From Hymenobacter profundi (GTDB lineage Bacteria > Bacteroidota > Bacteroidia > Cytophagales > Hymenobacteraceae): 37,101 nucleotides of DNA. The stretch lies in the NCBI RefSeq assembly GCF_019334315.1, contig NZ_JAHWGL010000042.1, positions 1 through 37,101 on the forward strand, in the 5' to 3' direction. Of the stretch, positions 8,084 to 16,892 are shown in pieces. A program made the translations under genes and the position numbers. The notes beneath the pieces are model-generated. The model had not been told where the DNA came from, ran no database searches, and saw only the letters and a program-made list of their open reading frames with translations. Position 1 is the first letter of the stretch. Each line of letters starts with the position of its first letter.

Positions 8084-9283
8084 CTACGGCCGCGGCGGAA
8101 TATAGTCATAGGGTAGCATTTCGCCCATTTTCTCGAAGCCCCAGTAGCCGTCGTTGTAGATGGCCAAGGGGTGTGCCAAGCGGCCATTGGGGAAAATCTG
8201 TACGGTGAGCACTTGCAAGTACAGCGTCGATACTTCCTCGGAGGGGGCGGGGCCGGGTTGCAGTTGGCCGGGCACTTCCGGTCGGTAGCGCGGGTCGGGC
8301 TTTTCGGGGAGGTAGGTGATTTGCAGCAGGTCGTGGAAGCGCAACTGGCAGGTATCAGCCACGAGCTGGCGCAGGCTGTCGATGGGTAGAGGGCGGGTAT
8401 AGAGGTAGCCGTAGCTGCGCGGCTCCTGACGCTGGCGCTGCAACGAGTCGGGTAGTACCAAAGATTGGCCGGGTGGCAAGGTAGCCAGCAAATGCTGCAT
8501 AAGGCTGTCGGCGCGGGCCCGGCGCGGGTTGTCCACAATGCGCAGCTTCTGCACCCGAAAGCCTTGGTCTTCCACCCGGTTCTCATACACGCTGCGCAGG
8601 AAATGAATCTGCGAGCCGTGGTAGGCGTGCTGGCGGTTCTCGGCCCAGCGCCGCTGCTGGCGGGTGTTGCGGGCGCGCATTTCCTCGAATATCGGCGAGC
8701 CGTAGAATTGGACAAACTGCCGCTTGAAATCAACCGAGAAGTGCAGGCCGTAGTACTTCACGCGGTAACCCAGCGCCCGGTTCTCTACCAACACAAATTC
8801 GCGACTGGTGGCGGTCAGTTCGTTGGCCTGCGGGTCGTAGTCTACCAGCACGTCGTCGGGGTTGCGGATGCGGCACTGCTGCGAGAAAGTGGTAGAACCC
8901 AGGAACAGCTCCTCGAACTTGCGGTAGTCGTCGGGATTATTTTTGTGAGGGCGCACCACTACTTCGGCCAGCTGCTGAGAAGTAGGTAGCAGCCGCAGAT
9001 TGACGTTCAGATTCTTGTCTTGCACTAAGATAGCCCGGCGGTAGAGCTGGTAGCCCAGGTAGGAAACCAGCAGCTCATACGGCCCCGATGCCACGCCGCG
9101 CAACTCAAACCTGCCCTGTGCATCGGTAGTAGCGCCATAGGTGGTGTTAGCCAAGAACACGCTGGCAAAGCCCAGCGGCTCATTTGTCAATGAATCGCGG
9201 GCTACGCCGCGCACGGTTATCTGGGCGCTGGATGCTGTGGCCAGGCAGAAGAAAAGCAGGAACAAGAAACCAATGCGTCGCAT
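8084..9283 (-). CDS. Secreted CarboxypepD_reg-like domain protein (paralogue 2)
   Basis: A 399-residue protein with a signal peptide (MRRIGFLFLLFFCLATASSA), then a carboxypeptidase regulatory-like domain (about 22–110) containing VRGVARDSLTNEPLGFAS and ATTDAQGRF. The rest (about 112–399) matches paralogue 1 in order: [54 protein letters not shown] and a C-terminal GYWGFEKMGEMLPYDY. The two genes are tandem, same strand, 57 bp apart and nearly equal in length, so they arose by duplication and then diverged; identity is much lower between positions 270 and 360. This upstream copy is the first of the pair. It may be a cell-surface structural or binding protein; the sequence does not identify a ligand. 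A different long open frame overlapping it (7981–8733) has no coding character. Confidence 0.88.
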   Translation of the reverse strand: MRRIGFLFLLFFCLATASSAQITVRGVARDSLTNEPLGFASVFLANTTYGATTDAQGRFELRGVASGPYELLVSYLGYQLYRRAILVQDKNLNVNLRLLPTSQQLAEVVVRPHKNNPDDYRKFEELFLGSTTFSQQCRIRNPDDVLVDYDPQANELTATSREFVLVENRALGYRVKYYGLHFSVDFKRQFVQFYGSPIFEEMRARNTRQQRRWAENRQHAYHGSQIHFLRSVYENRVEDQGFRVQKLRIVDNPRRARADSLMQHLLATLPPGQSLVLPDSLQRQRQEPRSYGYLYTRPLPIDSLRQLVADTCQLRFHDLLQITYLPEKPDPRYRPEVPGQLQPGPAPSEEVSTLYLQVLTVQIFPNGRLAHPLAIYNDGYWGFEKMGEMLPYDYIPPRP

Positions 9284-9367
9284 AGCCAGATAATATGGTA
9301 GGCTATACTACGAAAGTTTCGTAGAAGTTTCGATACGGGATGACAGACGATAAACGGAAAGTATTTT

Positions 9368-10321
9368 CTACCCCAACTGCTGCCGGGCGGCTTCCGCGTC
9401 CAGCGCCAGCTGTGCTTTCAAAGCATCCAACCCATTGAATTTCTGCTCATCGCGCAGGCGGGCTACAAACTCCACGGTGAGTGGCTGGTCATACAGGTCA
9501 CCGTCGAAATCGAGCAGGTGAGCTTCTACCGTTTCAGCCAGGTCCCCGCCCACGGTGGGGCGCACGCCAATGTTGAGCATGGCGGGGTAAGTGGTGCCGG
9601 CGGCCGTGGTGGCGCGTACGGCGTACACGCCACGAGCAGGTACCAATTTCAAAGGCTCCGCGCACCGAATGTTGGCGGTAGGGTAGCCAATGGTGCGGCC
9701 CAGTTGCTGGCCCTTCACCACAGTGCCGGTGAAGGGGTAGGCGTAGCCCAGGTAGCGGTTGGCAGTAGCCACATCGCCGCTTTCCAGGGCGCGGCGGATG
9801 CGGGTGCTGCTCACGCCCACGGCGTCTACGTCCTCGCGCGGAATTTCTTCTACGCGCATCCCGTAACGGTCGGCGTGCTGGTGCAGGTAGTCGAAGCCGC
9901 CCTCGCGGTTCTTGCCGAAGCGGTGGTCGTAGCCAATCACGAGCCGCTGCGTGCCTACCGTATCGAGCAGGATTTTCTGGATGAATTCCTCTGACGTCCA
10001 GCTCGCAAACTCCTTCGTGAATGGGACAATCAGGAGATAGTCAATGCCAAAATCGCGCAGCTTGGCTTCGCGTTCGGCCAGCGTATTCAGCAGACGCAGC
10101 TCCAGCAGCTCGGGGTGGGAGGGGGGCGGCCCCAGCACCAGGCGCGGGTGCGGCCAGAAGGTAATTACCACCGTAGGGCCGCCGTGCTGCCGGCCAACCG
10201 TCAGCAGCCGTTGCAGAATTTTCTGGTGGCCCAGGTGCACTCCATCGAACGTACCGCTAGTTACCACGGCATTGCCAAGGTAAGGAAACTGCGCCGGGTC
10301 CCGAACGACGTGCATTTTCAA
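9368..10321 (-). CDS. ribF: Bifunctional riboflavin kinase/FAD synthetase
   Basis: A 317-residue enzyme that phosphorylates riboflavin to FMN and adenylates FMN to FAD in the cytoplasm. The N-terminal nucleotidyltransferase has the GTFDGVHLGHQ motif (23–33) and the later IGYDHRFGKNREGG segment, followed by SSTRIRRAL near 170. The C-terminal flavokinase domain starts near residue 185 with GYPTANI and GVYAVRA, and NIGVRPTVGG plus the VEAHLLDFDGDLYDQPL stretch complete it. The length is that of a normal two-domain RibF. It is downstream of truB on the same strand with a 112-bp gap containing a small hairpin, so it may be expressed partly on its own. The truB–ribF neighbourhood is conserved in many bacteria. 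Confidence 0.97.
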   Translation of the reverse strand: MKMHVVRDPAQFPYLGNAVVTSGTFDGVHLGHQKILQRLLTVGRQHGGPTVVITFWPHPRLVLGPPPSHPELLELRLLNTLAEREAKLRDFGIDYLLIVPFTKEFASWTSEEFIQKILLDTVGTQRLVIGYDHRFGKNREGGFDYLHQHADRYGMRVEEIPREDVDAVGVSSTRIRRALESGDVATANRYLGYAYPFTGTVVKGQQLGRTIGYPTANIRCAEPLKLVPARGVYAVRATTAAGTTYPAMLNIGVRPTVGGDLAETVEAHLLDFDGDLYDQPLTVEFVARLRDEQKFNGLDALKAQLALDAEAARQQLG

Positions 10322-10410
10322 TTAAAAATTAAGAATTAAAAACTAGGAATGGGTGGTGGGAGAGCCCACAACTATCGAGGTGGTTGTACGAATTTGGAAA
10401 GTCTTTCGTC

Positions 10411-10448
10411 CATCTATCATCCACAAGCGGAGCTTAGGATGATAGATG
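10411..10448 (-). terminator. Hairpin overlapping the truB 3' end
   Basis: Twelve-bp perfect arms at 10411–10422 and 10437–10448 (CATCTATCATCC and complement) around a 14-nt loop that contains the truB stop codon. The right arm encodes the last truB codons (HLSS). The inner sequence (ATCCTAAGCTCCGC on the minus strand) resembles the family A core ATCCTGAGCGGAGC. It may terminate or attenuate transcription into ribF; no clear T tract follows. Confidence 0.5.
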
Positions 10449-11252
10449 ATTTTCTTTCTGCTGCTCTGAGGTACTCCCTGCGTTATTTTCGTAGAACTCG
10501 ATGCCGGCGCGGCGTTCGGGGCGGGGCTTGCGGGGGCGCTCGGGGCGCGGGGTGCTACCCTCGGGTTGGGGCGGGCGCAGGGCCTGAATGGCTTCTATCG
10601 TAAAGGCATCCTCCAGCCGGTACTCGCCTATACGGGTGCGAACCAACTTGGTGAGGTGGGCGCCACAGCCCAGCGCCACGCCAAAATCGCGGGCGAGGCT
10701 GCGGATGTAGGTGCCCTTGGTACACACCACCCGAAAGTCTACCTCGGGCAGCTCTATGCGCGTCAGCTCAAAAGCTTTGATGGTGATTTCCTTGCTCTTG
10801 ATTTCGGCCTCGCCGCCGCGGCGGGCTACCTCGTAGGCCCGCTCGCCGTTCACCTTCACTGCCGAAAACAGCGGCGGCGTTTGTTGAATTGTGCCCACAA
10901 ACTGCTGGGCGGCAGCCAGCAGGTCGGCTTCGGTGAGGTGCTGGTAGGGCGCCTCGTAGTCCACGGGGGTTTCCAAGTCGAAGCTAGGTGTGGTCTGGCC
11001 CAGGCGGAAAGTGCCGGTGTACTCCTTTTCCTGGGCCTGAATCTGGTCGATTTGCTTGGTGAGCTTGCCGGTGCACAGAATGAGTAGGCCGGTGGCCAAT
11101 GGGTCCAGCGTGCCAGCGTGCCCGATTTTGCGCGGGCGCAGGGTGTTCTTCACCTTGCGCACCACGTCAAAGGAACTCCAGGTCAGCGGCTTATCTACGA
11201 GCAGAACTTCGCCCGCTTCAAAATCAAACTCAGCTAAGGTTCTGGCTGCCAT
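10434..11252 (-). CDS. truB: tRNA pseudouridine(55) synthase TruB
   Basis: A 272-residue enzyme that converts U55 to pseudouridine in the T loop of tRNAs. The catalytic motif GHAGTLDPLATG lies at 44–55, with Asp50 the nucleophile, and the KVNGERAYEVARRGG and GTYIRSLARDFG segments complete the pattern. It belongs to the short TruB form without an evident PUA domain. The last about 45 residues form an Arg/Pro/Glu-rich, probably disordered tail (PRPERPRKPRPERRAG). The final four codons lie inside a hairpin arm (10437–10448). The start codon is two bases from the uppP stop, which indicates a shared transcript. It follows ftsX, DUF3098 and uppP in a Bacteroidota-typical cluster. Confidence 0.97.
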   Translation of the reverse strand: MAARTLAEFDFEAGEVLLVDKPLTWSSFDVVRKVKNTLRPRKIGHAGTLDPLATGLLILCTGKLTKQIDQIQAQEKEYTGTFRLGQTTPSFDLETPVDYEAPYQHLTEADLLAAAQQFVGTIQQTPPLFSAVKVNGERAYEVARRGGEAEIKSKEITIKAFELTRIELPEVDFRVVCTKGTYIRSLARDFGVALGCGAHLTKLVRTRIGEYRLEDAFTIEAIQALRPPQPEGSTPRPERPRKPRPERRAGIEFYENNAGSTSEQQKENHLSS

Positions 11253-11254
11253 AT

Positions 11255-12085
11255 TTATACGAGTTGCAGGTTGATTTTCAGGCCAATCAGCAAGAGCAGA
11301 ATACCGCCTACAATAATACGGTAGACACCAAAGGCGCGGAAGCCGTACTTGGCCACAAAATTCACGAACAGCCGGATAGCCAGCAGTGCCACCACAAAGG
11401 CTACCACGTTGCCTACCAGCAACTGCATTATTTCATTGTGGGAAAACAAGTCACCCAACGTAATGCCCTGCTTAGTCGCCTCCTGGTAGTAATCGAGAAG
11501 GTCTTTGGCGGCGGCGGCGGTCATGGTGGGCATGGCCAGGAAGAAAGCAAACTCGGCGGCGGCGCGGCGGGTCAGCTTCTGGGTCAGACCACCAAGAATG
11601 GTAGCAGCCGACCGGCTCACGCCCGGCACTACGGCAATGCATTGAAACAAGCCAATGATAAAGGCCTCACGGTAATTGGGGGTAGTCACGGGGTGGCCGC
11701 CGCGTTCCTGCTGCTCTTGCGGAAACCACTTATCCACGAACAGTAGCACTACGCCGCCTACCACCAACATCAGCGCCACTACCGTCACCGATTCCAGTAG
11801 CGCATCAATATGCTTTTTCAGCAGTAACCCAACCACCACAATGGGCAGAAAAGCAACCAGTAGCTTCAAATAGAAATCAACACTCTGAAAAAAACGGCGC
11901 CAGTACACTACCAGCACCGATAGAATAGCGCCTAGCTGAATGACGACCAGATAGAGCTTCGTGAACGGGGTAGCCGTGATGCCTAATAAGGCCGAAGTGA
12001 TAATCATATGCCCGGTGCTGGACACGGGCAGAAACTCGGTGAGTCCCTCCACAATTGCGAGGAGGATGGCTTGCCAATACGTCAT
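11255..12085 (-). CDS. uppP: Undecaprenyl-diphosphatase UppP (BacA type)
   Basis: A 276-residue integral membrane phosphatase that converts undecaprenyl pyrophosphate to undecaprenyl phosphate, recycling the lipid carrier of peptidoglycan and other envelope polymers; overexpression of this family gives bacitracin resistance. Family motifs are present: the [14 protein letters not shown] segment (13–26) with its glutamates and SSTGH, and PGVSRSAAT near 155–163. Around eight hydrophobic segments and the length of about 270 match the family. It lies in one minus-strand run, two bases ahead of truB. Upstream is DUF3098 across an 80-bp gap that contains an AGCT-type inverted repeat at 12093–12126. 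Confidence 0.97.
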   Translation of the reverse strand: MTYWQAILLAIVEGLTEFLPVSSTGHMIITSALLGITATPFTKLYLVVIQLGAILSVLVVYWRRFFQSVDFYLKLLVAFLPIVVVGLLLKKHIDALLESVTVVALMLVVGGVVLLFVDKWFPQEQQERGGHPVTTPNYREAFIIGLFQCIAVVPGVSRSAATILGGLTQKLTRRAAAEFAFFLAMPTMTAAAAKDLLDYYQEATKQGITLGDLFSHNEIMQLLVGNVVAFVVALLAIRLFVNFVAKYGFRAFGVYRIIVGGILLLLIGLKINLQLV

Positions 12086-12092
12086 TGTGCGT

Positions 12093-12126
12093 AAGCTGAT
12101 AGCCGATAGCGGTTAGCTATTAGCTT
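12093..12126. repeat. AGCT-type inverted repeat
   Basis: Eleven-base arms (12093–12103 AAGCTGATAGC; 12116–12126 GCTATTAGCTT) pair at 10 of 11 positions. The words belong to the same AGCTNNT/AGCNNNT group as the repeats flanking the response regulator at 18281–19144. It sits between the DUF3098 and uppP genes, 7 bp before the uppP start codon on the minus strand. Confidence 0.6.
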
Positions 12127-12165
12127 GGTTCTGACTAGCAGAGGGTTATAAATATGCCGGTGCTT

Positions 12166-12489
12166 TTACGAGCGTGGCTTGTTGTAGGTAGGGCGCGGCG
12201 CGGGAGTGGGTGGAGCTACAGGCGTGGTGGGTGGTGTAGCCAGGGGGGTAGGCATGGTGTCTTGGGTAGACTTGGGGATTTCTACCGGCCCACCGGGTTT
12301 GGCCATAATGGCCCAAAACTCAATCAAAAACCCAACGACCAGCAGAATCGGGCCAAGCGTGATACCCAGGAACCCTTCGCCGTAATCGGTCGAGTCGAGA
12401 GTCATGGTGATGAAACCGGCCGCCAGCACCGCCAGCCCGACAAACATCAGGCGGTAGTTGCGAGGACCAAAAGCAAAGCGTTGGTTCAT
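12166..12489 (-). CDS. DUF3098 family membrane protein
   Basis: A 107-residue protein with two membrane helices (about 14–32, LMFVGLAVLAAGFITMTL, and 43–63, GITLGPILLVVGFLIEFWAIM), as expected for DUF3098. The short N-terminus MNQRFAFGPRNYRLMFVGL is typical. The last 40 residues are Pro/Thr-rich and probably disordered. The family is found next to ftsX and uppP in Bacteroidota, and this order is kept here (ftsX upstream by 91 bp, uppP downstream by 80 bp). The link to division or envelope synthesis is a genomic-context inference; no biochemical function is known to me. Confidence 0.9.
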   Translation of the reverse strand: MNQRFAFGPRNYRLMFVGLAVLAAGFITMTLDSTDYGEGFLGITLGPILLVVGFLIEFWAIMAKPGGPVEIPKSTQDTMPTPLATPPTTPVAPPTPAPRPTYNKPRS

Positions 12490-12580
12490 GAGGGTAGGGG
12501 TCTTGGGGGCTTAGAGTCTCAGAGATACGGTTGTTCTGATGTATAATCGATGAACAAAAAACCAAGATCCTAAACCCTGT

Positions 12581-13474
12581 TTAGTACAAATCATCCAGCG
12601 ACAAGCGCAAGTATTTTTTAACGGCGCGGTAGGAGCTGAAAAAGCCTATACCGGCTCCCAGCGCTACCATCACCACAAACAAAACGAGAAGTAAGCGTTG
12701 ATCTAGAAACAGTTGAATTTCGGGTACGTTGAGGGCCGCGTATTGCAGCAGGCCCCACAGCAGCAGCCCGCTCAGTACGCCGCTGGCTACGCCCTGCCAG
12801 GTAGCACGCCTTAGAAACGGCCACTGAATAAAAGCTGGGGTAGCTCCTACCAGCTGCATACTCCGAATAAGAAAGCGCTGCGAAAACAGCGCCAGCTTAA
12901 TGGTGTTATTGATGAGAATAACCACTACCACCGTGAGCACCACCGCGAAGCCTAACAGCACCAACGTGAAGCGGCGCAGGTTTTGGTTGATGGAGTCGAT
13001 GAGGCTCTGCACGTATTGCACCTCAAACACGCCATCCTGCTTCTTCAGCTCCTGTACAATGCGCCCTAGCTGCACCGAGTCGGCGTACTCGGCGTTGATG
13101 CGGAGAATGTAGGCATCACGCAAGGGGTTGTCGCCCAAGAATTGCTGAAAATCTTCGCCGGTCTGGTCAATCAACTCCTTGGCGCCTTCTTCCTTGGAAA
13201 GAAACCGCACCTGCGGCTGGCTGCCTTTGTAAGCAATGTAGGGCTTACTGGCAAAGTCCTGCTGCAAGCGCAGAAGCTGGGTTTCGGGTAGGCCGCGCTC
13301 CAAGTACACCTGCATCTCGATGCTCTCCTTCACGAGGTTGGAGATTTTGTAGCCCGAAATCAGCAAGGTGCCAAACAGCCCTACCACCAGCAGCGCCAGC
13401 GTAATGCTGAACACCACCATGGTATGCGGATAACTACCGAGAGTCTTTTTGCGAATAGAGCGCGCCTGGGCCAT
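12581..13474 (-). CDS. ftsX: Cell division protein FtsX
   Basis: A 297-residue permease-like protein of the FtsEX complex, which activates peptidoglycan hydrolases at the division site. The layout is the family's: a first membrane helix at about 20–42 (VVFSITLALLVVGLFGTLLISGY), an extracytoplasmic domain at about 45–165, then three helices near 172–193, 222–244 and 262–283. The segment ending FFSSYRAVKKYLRLSLDDLY is a recognisable FtsX C-terminus. Its ATPase partner ftsE is not in the window. It heads a minus-strand group of envelope genes (DUF3098, uppP). Upstream is a 135-bp gap to the DUF2723 gene on the same strand, with a partial family A element. Confidence 0.95.
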   Translation of the reverse strand: MAQARSIRKKTLGSYPHTMVVFSITLALLVVGLFGTLLISGYKISNLVKESIEMQVYLERGLPETQLLRLQQDFASKPYIAYKGSQPQVRFLSKEEGAKELIDQTGEDFQQFLGDNPLRDAYILRINAEYADSVQLGRIVQELKKQDGVFEVQYVQSLIDSINQNLRRFTLVLLGFAVVLTVVVVILINNTIKLALFSQRFLIRSMQLVGATPAFIQWPFLRRATWQGVASGVLSGLLLWGLLQYAALNVPEIQLFLDQRLLLVLFVVMVALGAGIGFFSSYRAVKKYLRLSLDDLY

Positions 13475-13558
13475 ACCGGCAAAAGTAACGTGAAGTTTTT
13501 GAAGTGTTGCTTTTTGAGGTGTTAGTTAGGGTCTTGAGTAGGATAGGGTAAGGCAGGG

Positions 13559-13583
13559 CTGTCATGTTGAGCGGAGCCGAAAT
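13559..13583. repeat. Partial family A repeat
   Basis: The stretch CTGTCATGTTGAGCGGAGCC followed by GAAAT resembles one outer arm of family A (CTGTCATCCTGAGCGGAGCG). No matching second arm is seen nearby, so it is a solo, degenerate arm between DUF2723 and ftsX. Confidence 0.55.
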
Positions 13584-13609
13584 ATGATGGCCGTATTTCA
13601 CTCACCACC

Positions 13610-16603
13610 TCACCGCAGGTAGGGCGCTAGCAATTGATAAGCACGCTCGGCTCTCTGGGCGTCGCCTACCCGTTGCGCGGCCAGGTAGAGCTGCTGCGCC
13701 GTACCCATGTGCTGGTTCAACTCTCGTTCCATCAATGGGTTGGGGTGGCTGGTGTAGTAAGCCAGCGCCCGTTGCGTGCGGTCTAGGAGCACATCCATTA
13801 GTTGCTGGGCGCGCTTGACTTCGCCTCCGGCCACCAATGCGGGCACCAGCGCCGGCGAGTAGTAATCGTAGAGGATGGCCGCATCGGGGAGCACCGTCAG
13901 GCACTTGTCGGCTACCTGCTTGGCGGTGGCCGTATCGCCGGCGGCGAGGTAGGCGTTGGCGAGGCGCACGAATTTATCGCGGTAGCTGGCCGGAAACATT
14001 AGGTTGGTTTCATCATAATAAATGCTGGGGTTGTTGAGGCCGCGGTAGGCGAAGCGCTGCATCAGATTGTGGTACAGAATCTCTTTTGCCACGTAGCCAT
14101 CGTCGTTGCCGCGCGGGTTGTAATCGGGGTTGCGCAGCGGGAGCACACGCCACGCCAGCCCTTCCAGCTGGAAATACGGCTCCAGCCCTAGGTGGTCCTG
14201 CGACAGGGCCACGCTGGTAGCGAAGTAGACGGGCCGCTTCCAGTTGTTGGTGGCAAGAATGTCCAGAATAGCCAGGCTCTTTTTCTCCAACGCCCGTTTG
14301 CTTACGTTGAACGTCATTTTACTGACCAAGTGGCCACGTCGCTCCTTCGGGACAATGCCACTTTGCAGCACGGCTGCCGTGTCTACGGGTAGGTAGAAAG
14401 TAGGCGAGGGGAAGGACAGTAGGGTAGGCCCGCCCTCGCCGTAGCTAACCTTCAGCAAGTCGCTGTCTTTCTGCACCAAGCGCAGAAAGTCCTTCAAGTT
14501 GACTTCCCCTACACTTGGGTTCTCGGCGTACGGCAAGTAGTCGTTGGTACCCTGGGCGTAGCGCGAGCTATCCAGCGAAAAGGCTACCGGCGCCGATTGA
14601 TAGCTACGCTGCCTCATCTGGTCAATGTGCCAATCGGTGTTCATATAGGGTAGCACCGCTATGCGCACATCGGTACGGAAGCCCTCTACCTCTTGGGCAT
14701 ACCACAGCGGGAAGGTGTCGTTGTCGCCGTTGGTGAACAAGATGGCGTTCGGCGCGCATGAGTTCAACAGGTTCCGGGCTGAGTCCACGGAGTTGTAGCG
14801 GCCCGAACGGTCGTGGTCGTCCCAGCCCTGGGCCACGAGCAGGCCCGGCGCCAGCAGCCCCAGCAGCGTCACCACGCCGGCGCGGGCCGTATCGGCTTTG
14901 ACGACTTTGCCCAGCAGGTCAGCCAGCGCGAGCACGCCCAGCCCGATCCAGATGGCAAAGGCGTAGGTCGCACCCGTGAAGGTGTAGTCCCGCTCGCGGG
15001 GCTCAATGGGCGGCTGGTTCAGGTAGACCACGATAGCCAGGCCCGTGAAGACGAACAGCAGGCCCACAATCAAGGCGTTCTTCGAGTCGCGGCGGGCCTG
15101 GTAGAACAGGCCCAGCAACCCTAAGATGAGCGGAATGGCGAAGAACTGGTTGCGCGCCTTGCTCTCGGCCACGCGCTCGGGCAGGCCCTGGCGGGTTTCG
15201 GTGGGCCAGAGCGTGCCGGCCTGCTGCACGTCGGATTCACGGCCGGCGTAGTTCCACAGAAAGTAGCGCCAGAACATGTGCCCCATCTGGTAGCGGAACA
15301 GAAACGACAAGTTTTGGCCCATCGTCGGCTTCACGCCTTCGCGGATGTCCACCCAATTTTGATAATAAGGCACGCGCTGGGCAGTGCTGGCATCAGCATA
15401 AATGCGGGGTAGGAGCATCTTGTCCTCGGCGCGGTACACCAACTCCTGCTTCTGCTCGGCCACCACGTACTTATCGCCCTGACGCACATAGCGCGGTCCA
15501 GCATCTATTTGGTCAATCGGCTGCGCAAATACGTGGGGGCCATAGAACAGCGGCCGAGAGCCGTATTGCTCGCGCTTGAGGTAGCTTACGAAGGAGAGCA
15601 CATCCTCGGGGTCGTTTTCGTTGATGGTGGGGTGGTAGGAGCTGCGGATCGGCACGATCAGGTAGGAGCTGTAGCCGATCAGAATGAACACGAAGCAGAG
15701 CATGAACGTGTTCAGCAGCTGACTGCGGCGCACGAAGCTCTGGCGAAAGCCTGCCCAGATCAGCCGCACCAGCAGCAGCATAAACAGCACGATGCCCGAG
15801 TTGAAGGGTAGCCCCAGGGTGTTGATGAAGAATACCTCGAAGTTGCCCGCCAGCGTGGGCAGGCCCGGAATGATGCCCACCAGAATGGCGCCCACCAGCA
15901 CAAAGCTGATAACCAGCGTGGCAATACCCCCAGCCCAGGTGGGGGTTGGCTGGCGGCGGAAGTAGTAGAGAAAGCCCAGGGCGGGGATGGCTAGCAGGTT
16001 CAGCAGGTGCACGCCGATGCTCAGGCCGATGACATAGGCCAGCAGCACCAGCCACTTGTCACTATCGACCTCGTCGGCGCGGTTTTCCCACTTGAGCATC
16101 AGCCACACCACCGTGGCCGTGCCCAGCGCCGACATAGCGTAGACCTCGGCTTCCTCGGCGTTGAACCAGAACGAGTCGGAGAAGGCAAACGAGAGGGCGC
16201 CCACGGCCCCGGCGCCCAGGATGAGCAGCGTCTGGCCCAGGGTAGGCTCCAGGCTGCGGTCGTCGTGCAGGCCGGGGCGGCGCAGCACGAGCTTTTTGGC
16301 CAGCAGCGTGATGGACCAGAACAAGAACAGGATGGTGAAGGCGCTGCTCAAAGCCGAGAGGCCGTTGACGAGCAACGCGACTTTCGTGACGTCGCCGAAG
16401 CTGAGCAGCGAGACGAGGCGGCCCAGCAGCAGGAAGGTAGGGGCGCCGGGGGGGTGGGGCACGAGCAGCTTGTAGGAGCAGGCGATGAACTCGCCGCAGT
16501 CCCAGAACGAGGCCGTGGGCTCCAAGGTGAGCAGGTACACCAGCAGCGAGAGGCCAAACACCACCCAGCCGGCTAGGTTGTTTAAGCGGGAATAGGAAGA
16601 CAT
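13610..16603 (-). CDS. DUF2723 (TMEM260-like) membrane protein
   Basis: A 997-residue membrane protein. The N-terminus carries the DUF2723 pattern: a first helix (AGWVVFGLSLLVYLLTLEP), then SFWDCGEFIACSYKLLVPHPPGAP, split around residues 31–56. That acidic DCGE/HPPGAP region is shared with eukaryotic TMEM260, a protein O-mannosyltransferase, so a GT-C-type glycosyltransferase role is plausible. About 10–12 membrane helices occupy residues 10–600. The C-terminal 400 residues are soluble and contain LLNSCAPNAILFTNGDNDTFPLWYAQE near 640 and probable TPR-like helices after 880. Bacteroidota carry secreted-protein O-glycosylation and have DUF2723 homologues widely, but the substrate is not known from sequence. 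It is followed by ftsX on the same strand and preceded by a 280-bp gap holding a family A hairpin. Confidence 0.9.
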   Translation of the reverse strand: MSSYSRLNNLAGWVVFGLSLLVYLLTLEPTASFWDCGEFIACSYKLLVPHPPGAPTFLLLGRLVSLLSFGDVTKVALLVNGLSALSSAFTILFLFWSITLLAKKLVLRRPGLHDDRSLEPTLGQTLLILGAGAVGALSFAFSDSFWFNAEEAEVYAMSALGTATVVWLMLKWENRADEVDSDKWLVLLAYVIGLSIGVHLLNLLAIPALGFLYYFRRQPTPTWAGGIATLVISFVLVGAILVGIIPGLPTLAGNFEVFFINTLGLPFNSGIVLFMLLLVRLIWAGFRQSFVRRSQLLNTFMLCFVFILIGYSSYLIVPIRSSYHPTINENDPEDVLSFVSYLKREQYGSRPLFYGPHVFAQPIDQIDAGPRYVRQGDKYVVAEQKQELVYRAEDKMLLPRIYADASTAQRVPYYQNWVDIREGVKPTMGQNLSFLFRYQMGHMFWRYFLWNYAGRESDVQQAGTLWPTETRQGLPERVAESKARNQFFAIPLILGLLGLFYQARRDSKNALIVGLLFVFTGLAIVVYLNQPPIEPRERDYTFTGATYAFAIWIGLGVLALADLLGKVVKADTARAGVVTLLGLLAPGLLVAQGWDDHDRSGRYNSVDSARNLLNSCAPNAILFTNGDNDTFPLWYAQEVEGFRTDVRIAVLPYMNTDWHIDQMRQRSYQSAPVAFSLDSSRYAQGTNDYLPYAENPSVGEVNLKDFLRLVQKDSDLLKVSYGEGGPTLLSFPSPTFYLPVDTAAVLQSGIVPKERRGHLVSKMTFNVSKRALEKKSLAILDILATNNWKRPVYFATSVALSQDHLGLEPYFQLEGLAWRVLPLRNPDYNPRGNDDGYVAKEILYHNLMQRFAYRGLNNPSIYYDETNLMFPASYRDKFVRLANAYLAAGDTATAKQVADKCLTVLPDAAILYDYYSPALVPALVAGGEVKRAQQLMDVLLDRTQRALAYYTSHPNPLMERELNQHMGTAQQLYLAAQRVGDAQRAERAYQLLAPYLR

Positions 16604-16644
16604 GTCTAACAGTTGTCAGATGGATAGTTGTCAGTCAAAATCAT

Positions 16645-16757
16645 CTGTCATCCTTCATCTGGCGTCCGCTTGCGAAGGACCTTCTCACAGCTGCACGACA
16701 GGCGCACCAACGACCCGTTCTACCGTGAGAAGGTCCTTCGCGCTGCTCAGGATGACA
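16645..16757. repeat. Fold-back repeat, family A copy 2 (asymmetric arms)
   Basis: The outer left CTGTCATCC pairs with GGATGACA on the right, and the inner arm GCGAAGGACCTTCTCAC pairs with GTGAGAAGGTCCTTCGC. Between them the left arm holds TTCATCTGGCGTCCGCTT where the right arm has GCTGCTCA, so the stem bulges. The loop carries CACCAACGACCCGTTC, close to the loop of copy 1 in the same orientation. It lies between two divergent genes (DUF2723 and the histidine kinase). Confidence 0.8.
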
Positions 16758-16892
16758 AGTGGTTTTTGACTACCCAAAGGACCTGCAAGCGCACGTAAAC
16801 GACTGTTATTTTGTGTTAAAGAATGTTAACGGCTTGATTCCCTACCCCCTCCGGCCGTACTTGCAGATACTCGCCCTTCAGCCGTGCCGCCC

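Noticed and set aside
7981..8733. A 250-codon minus-strand frame overlapping the second CarboxypepD_reg-like gene
   Set aside because: Same-strand frame shift of a real gene, Arg/Pro/Cys-rich and without a signal peptide.
16007..16576. A 189-codon open frame antisense to DUF2723
   Set aside because: It mirrors the hydrophobic N-terminal region of DUF2723 and is His/Gln/Glu-rich without any domain.
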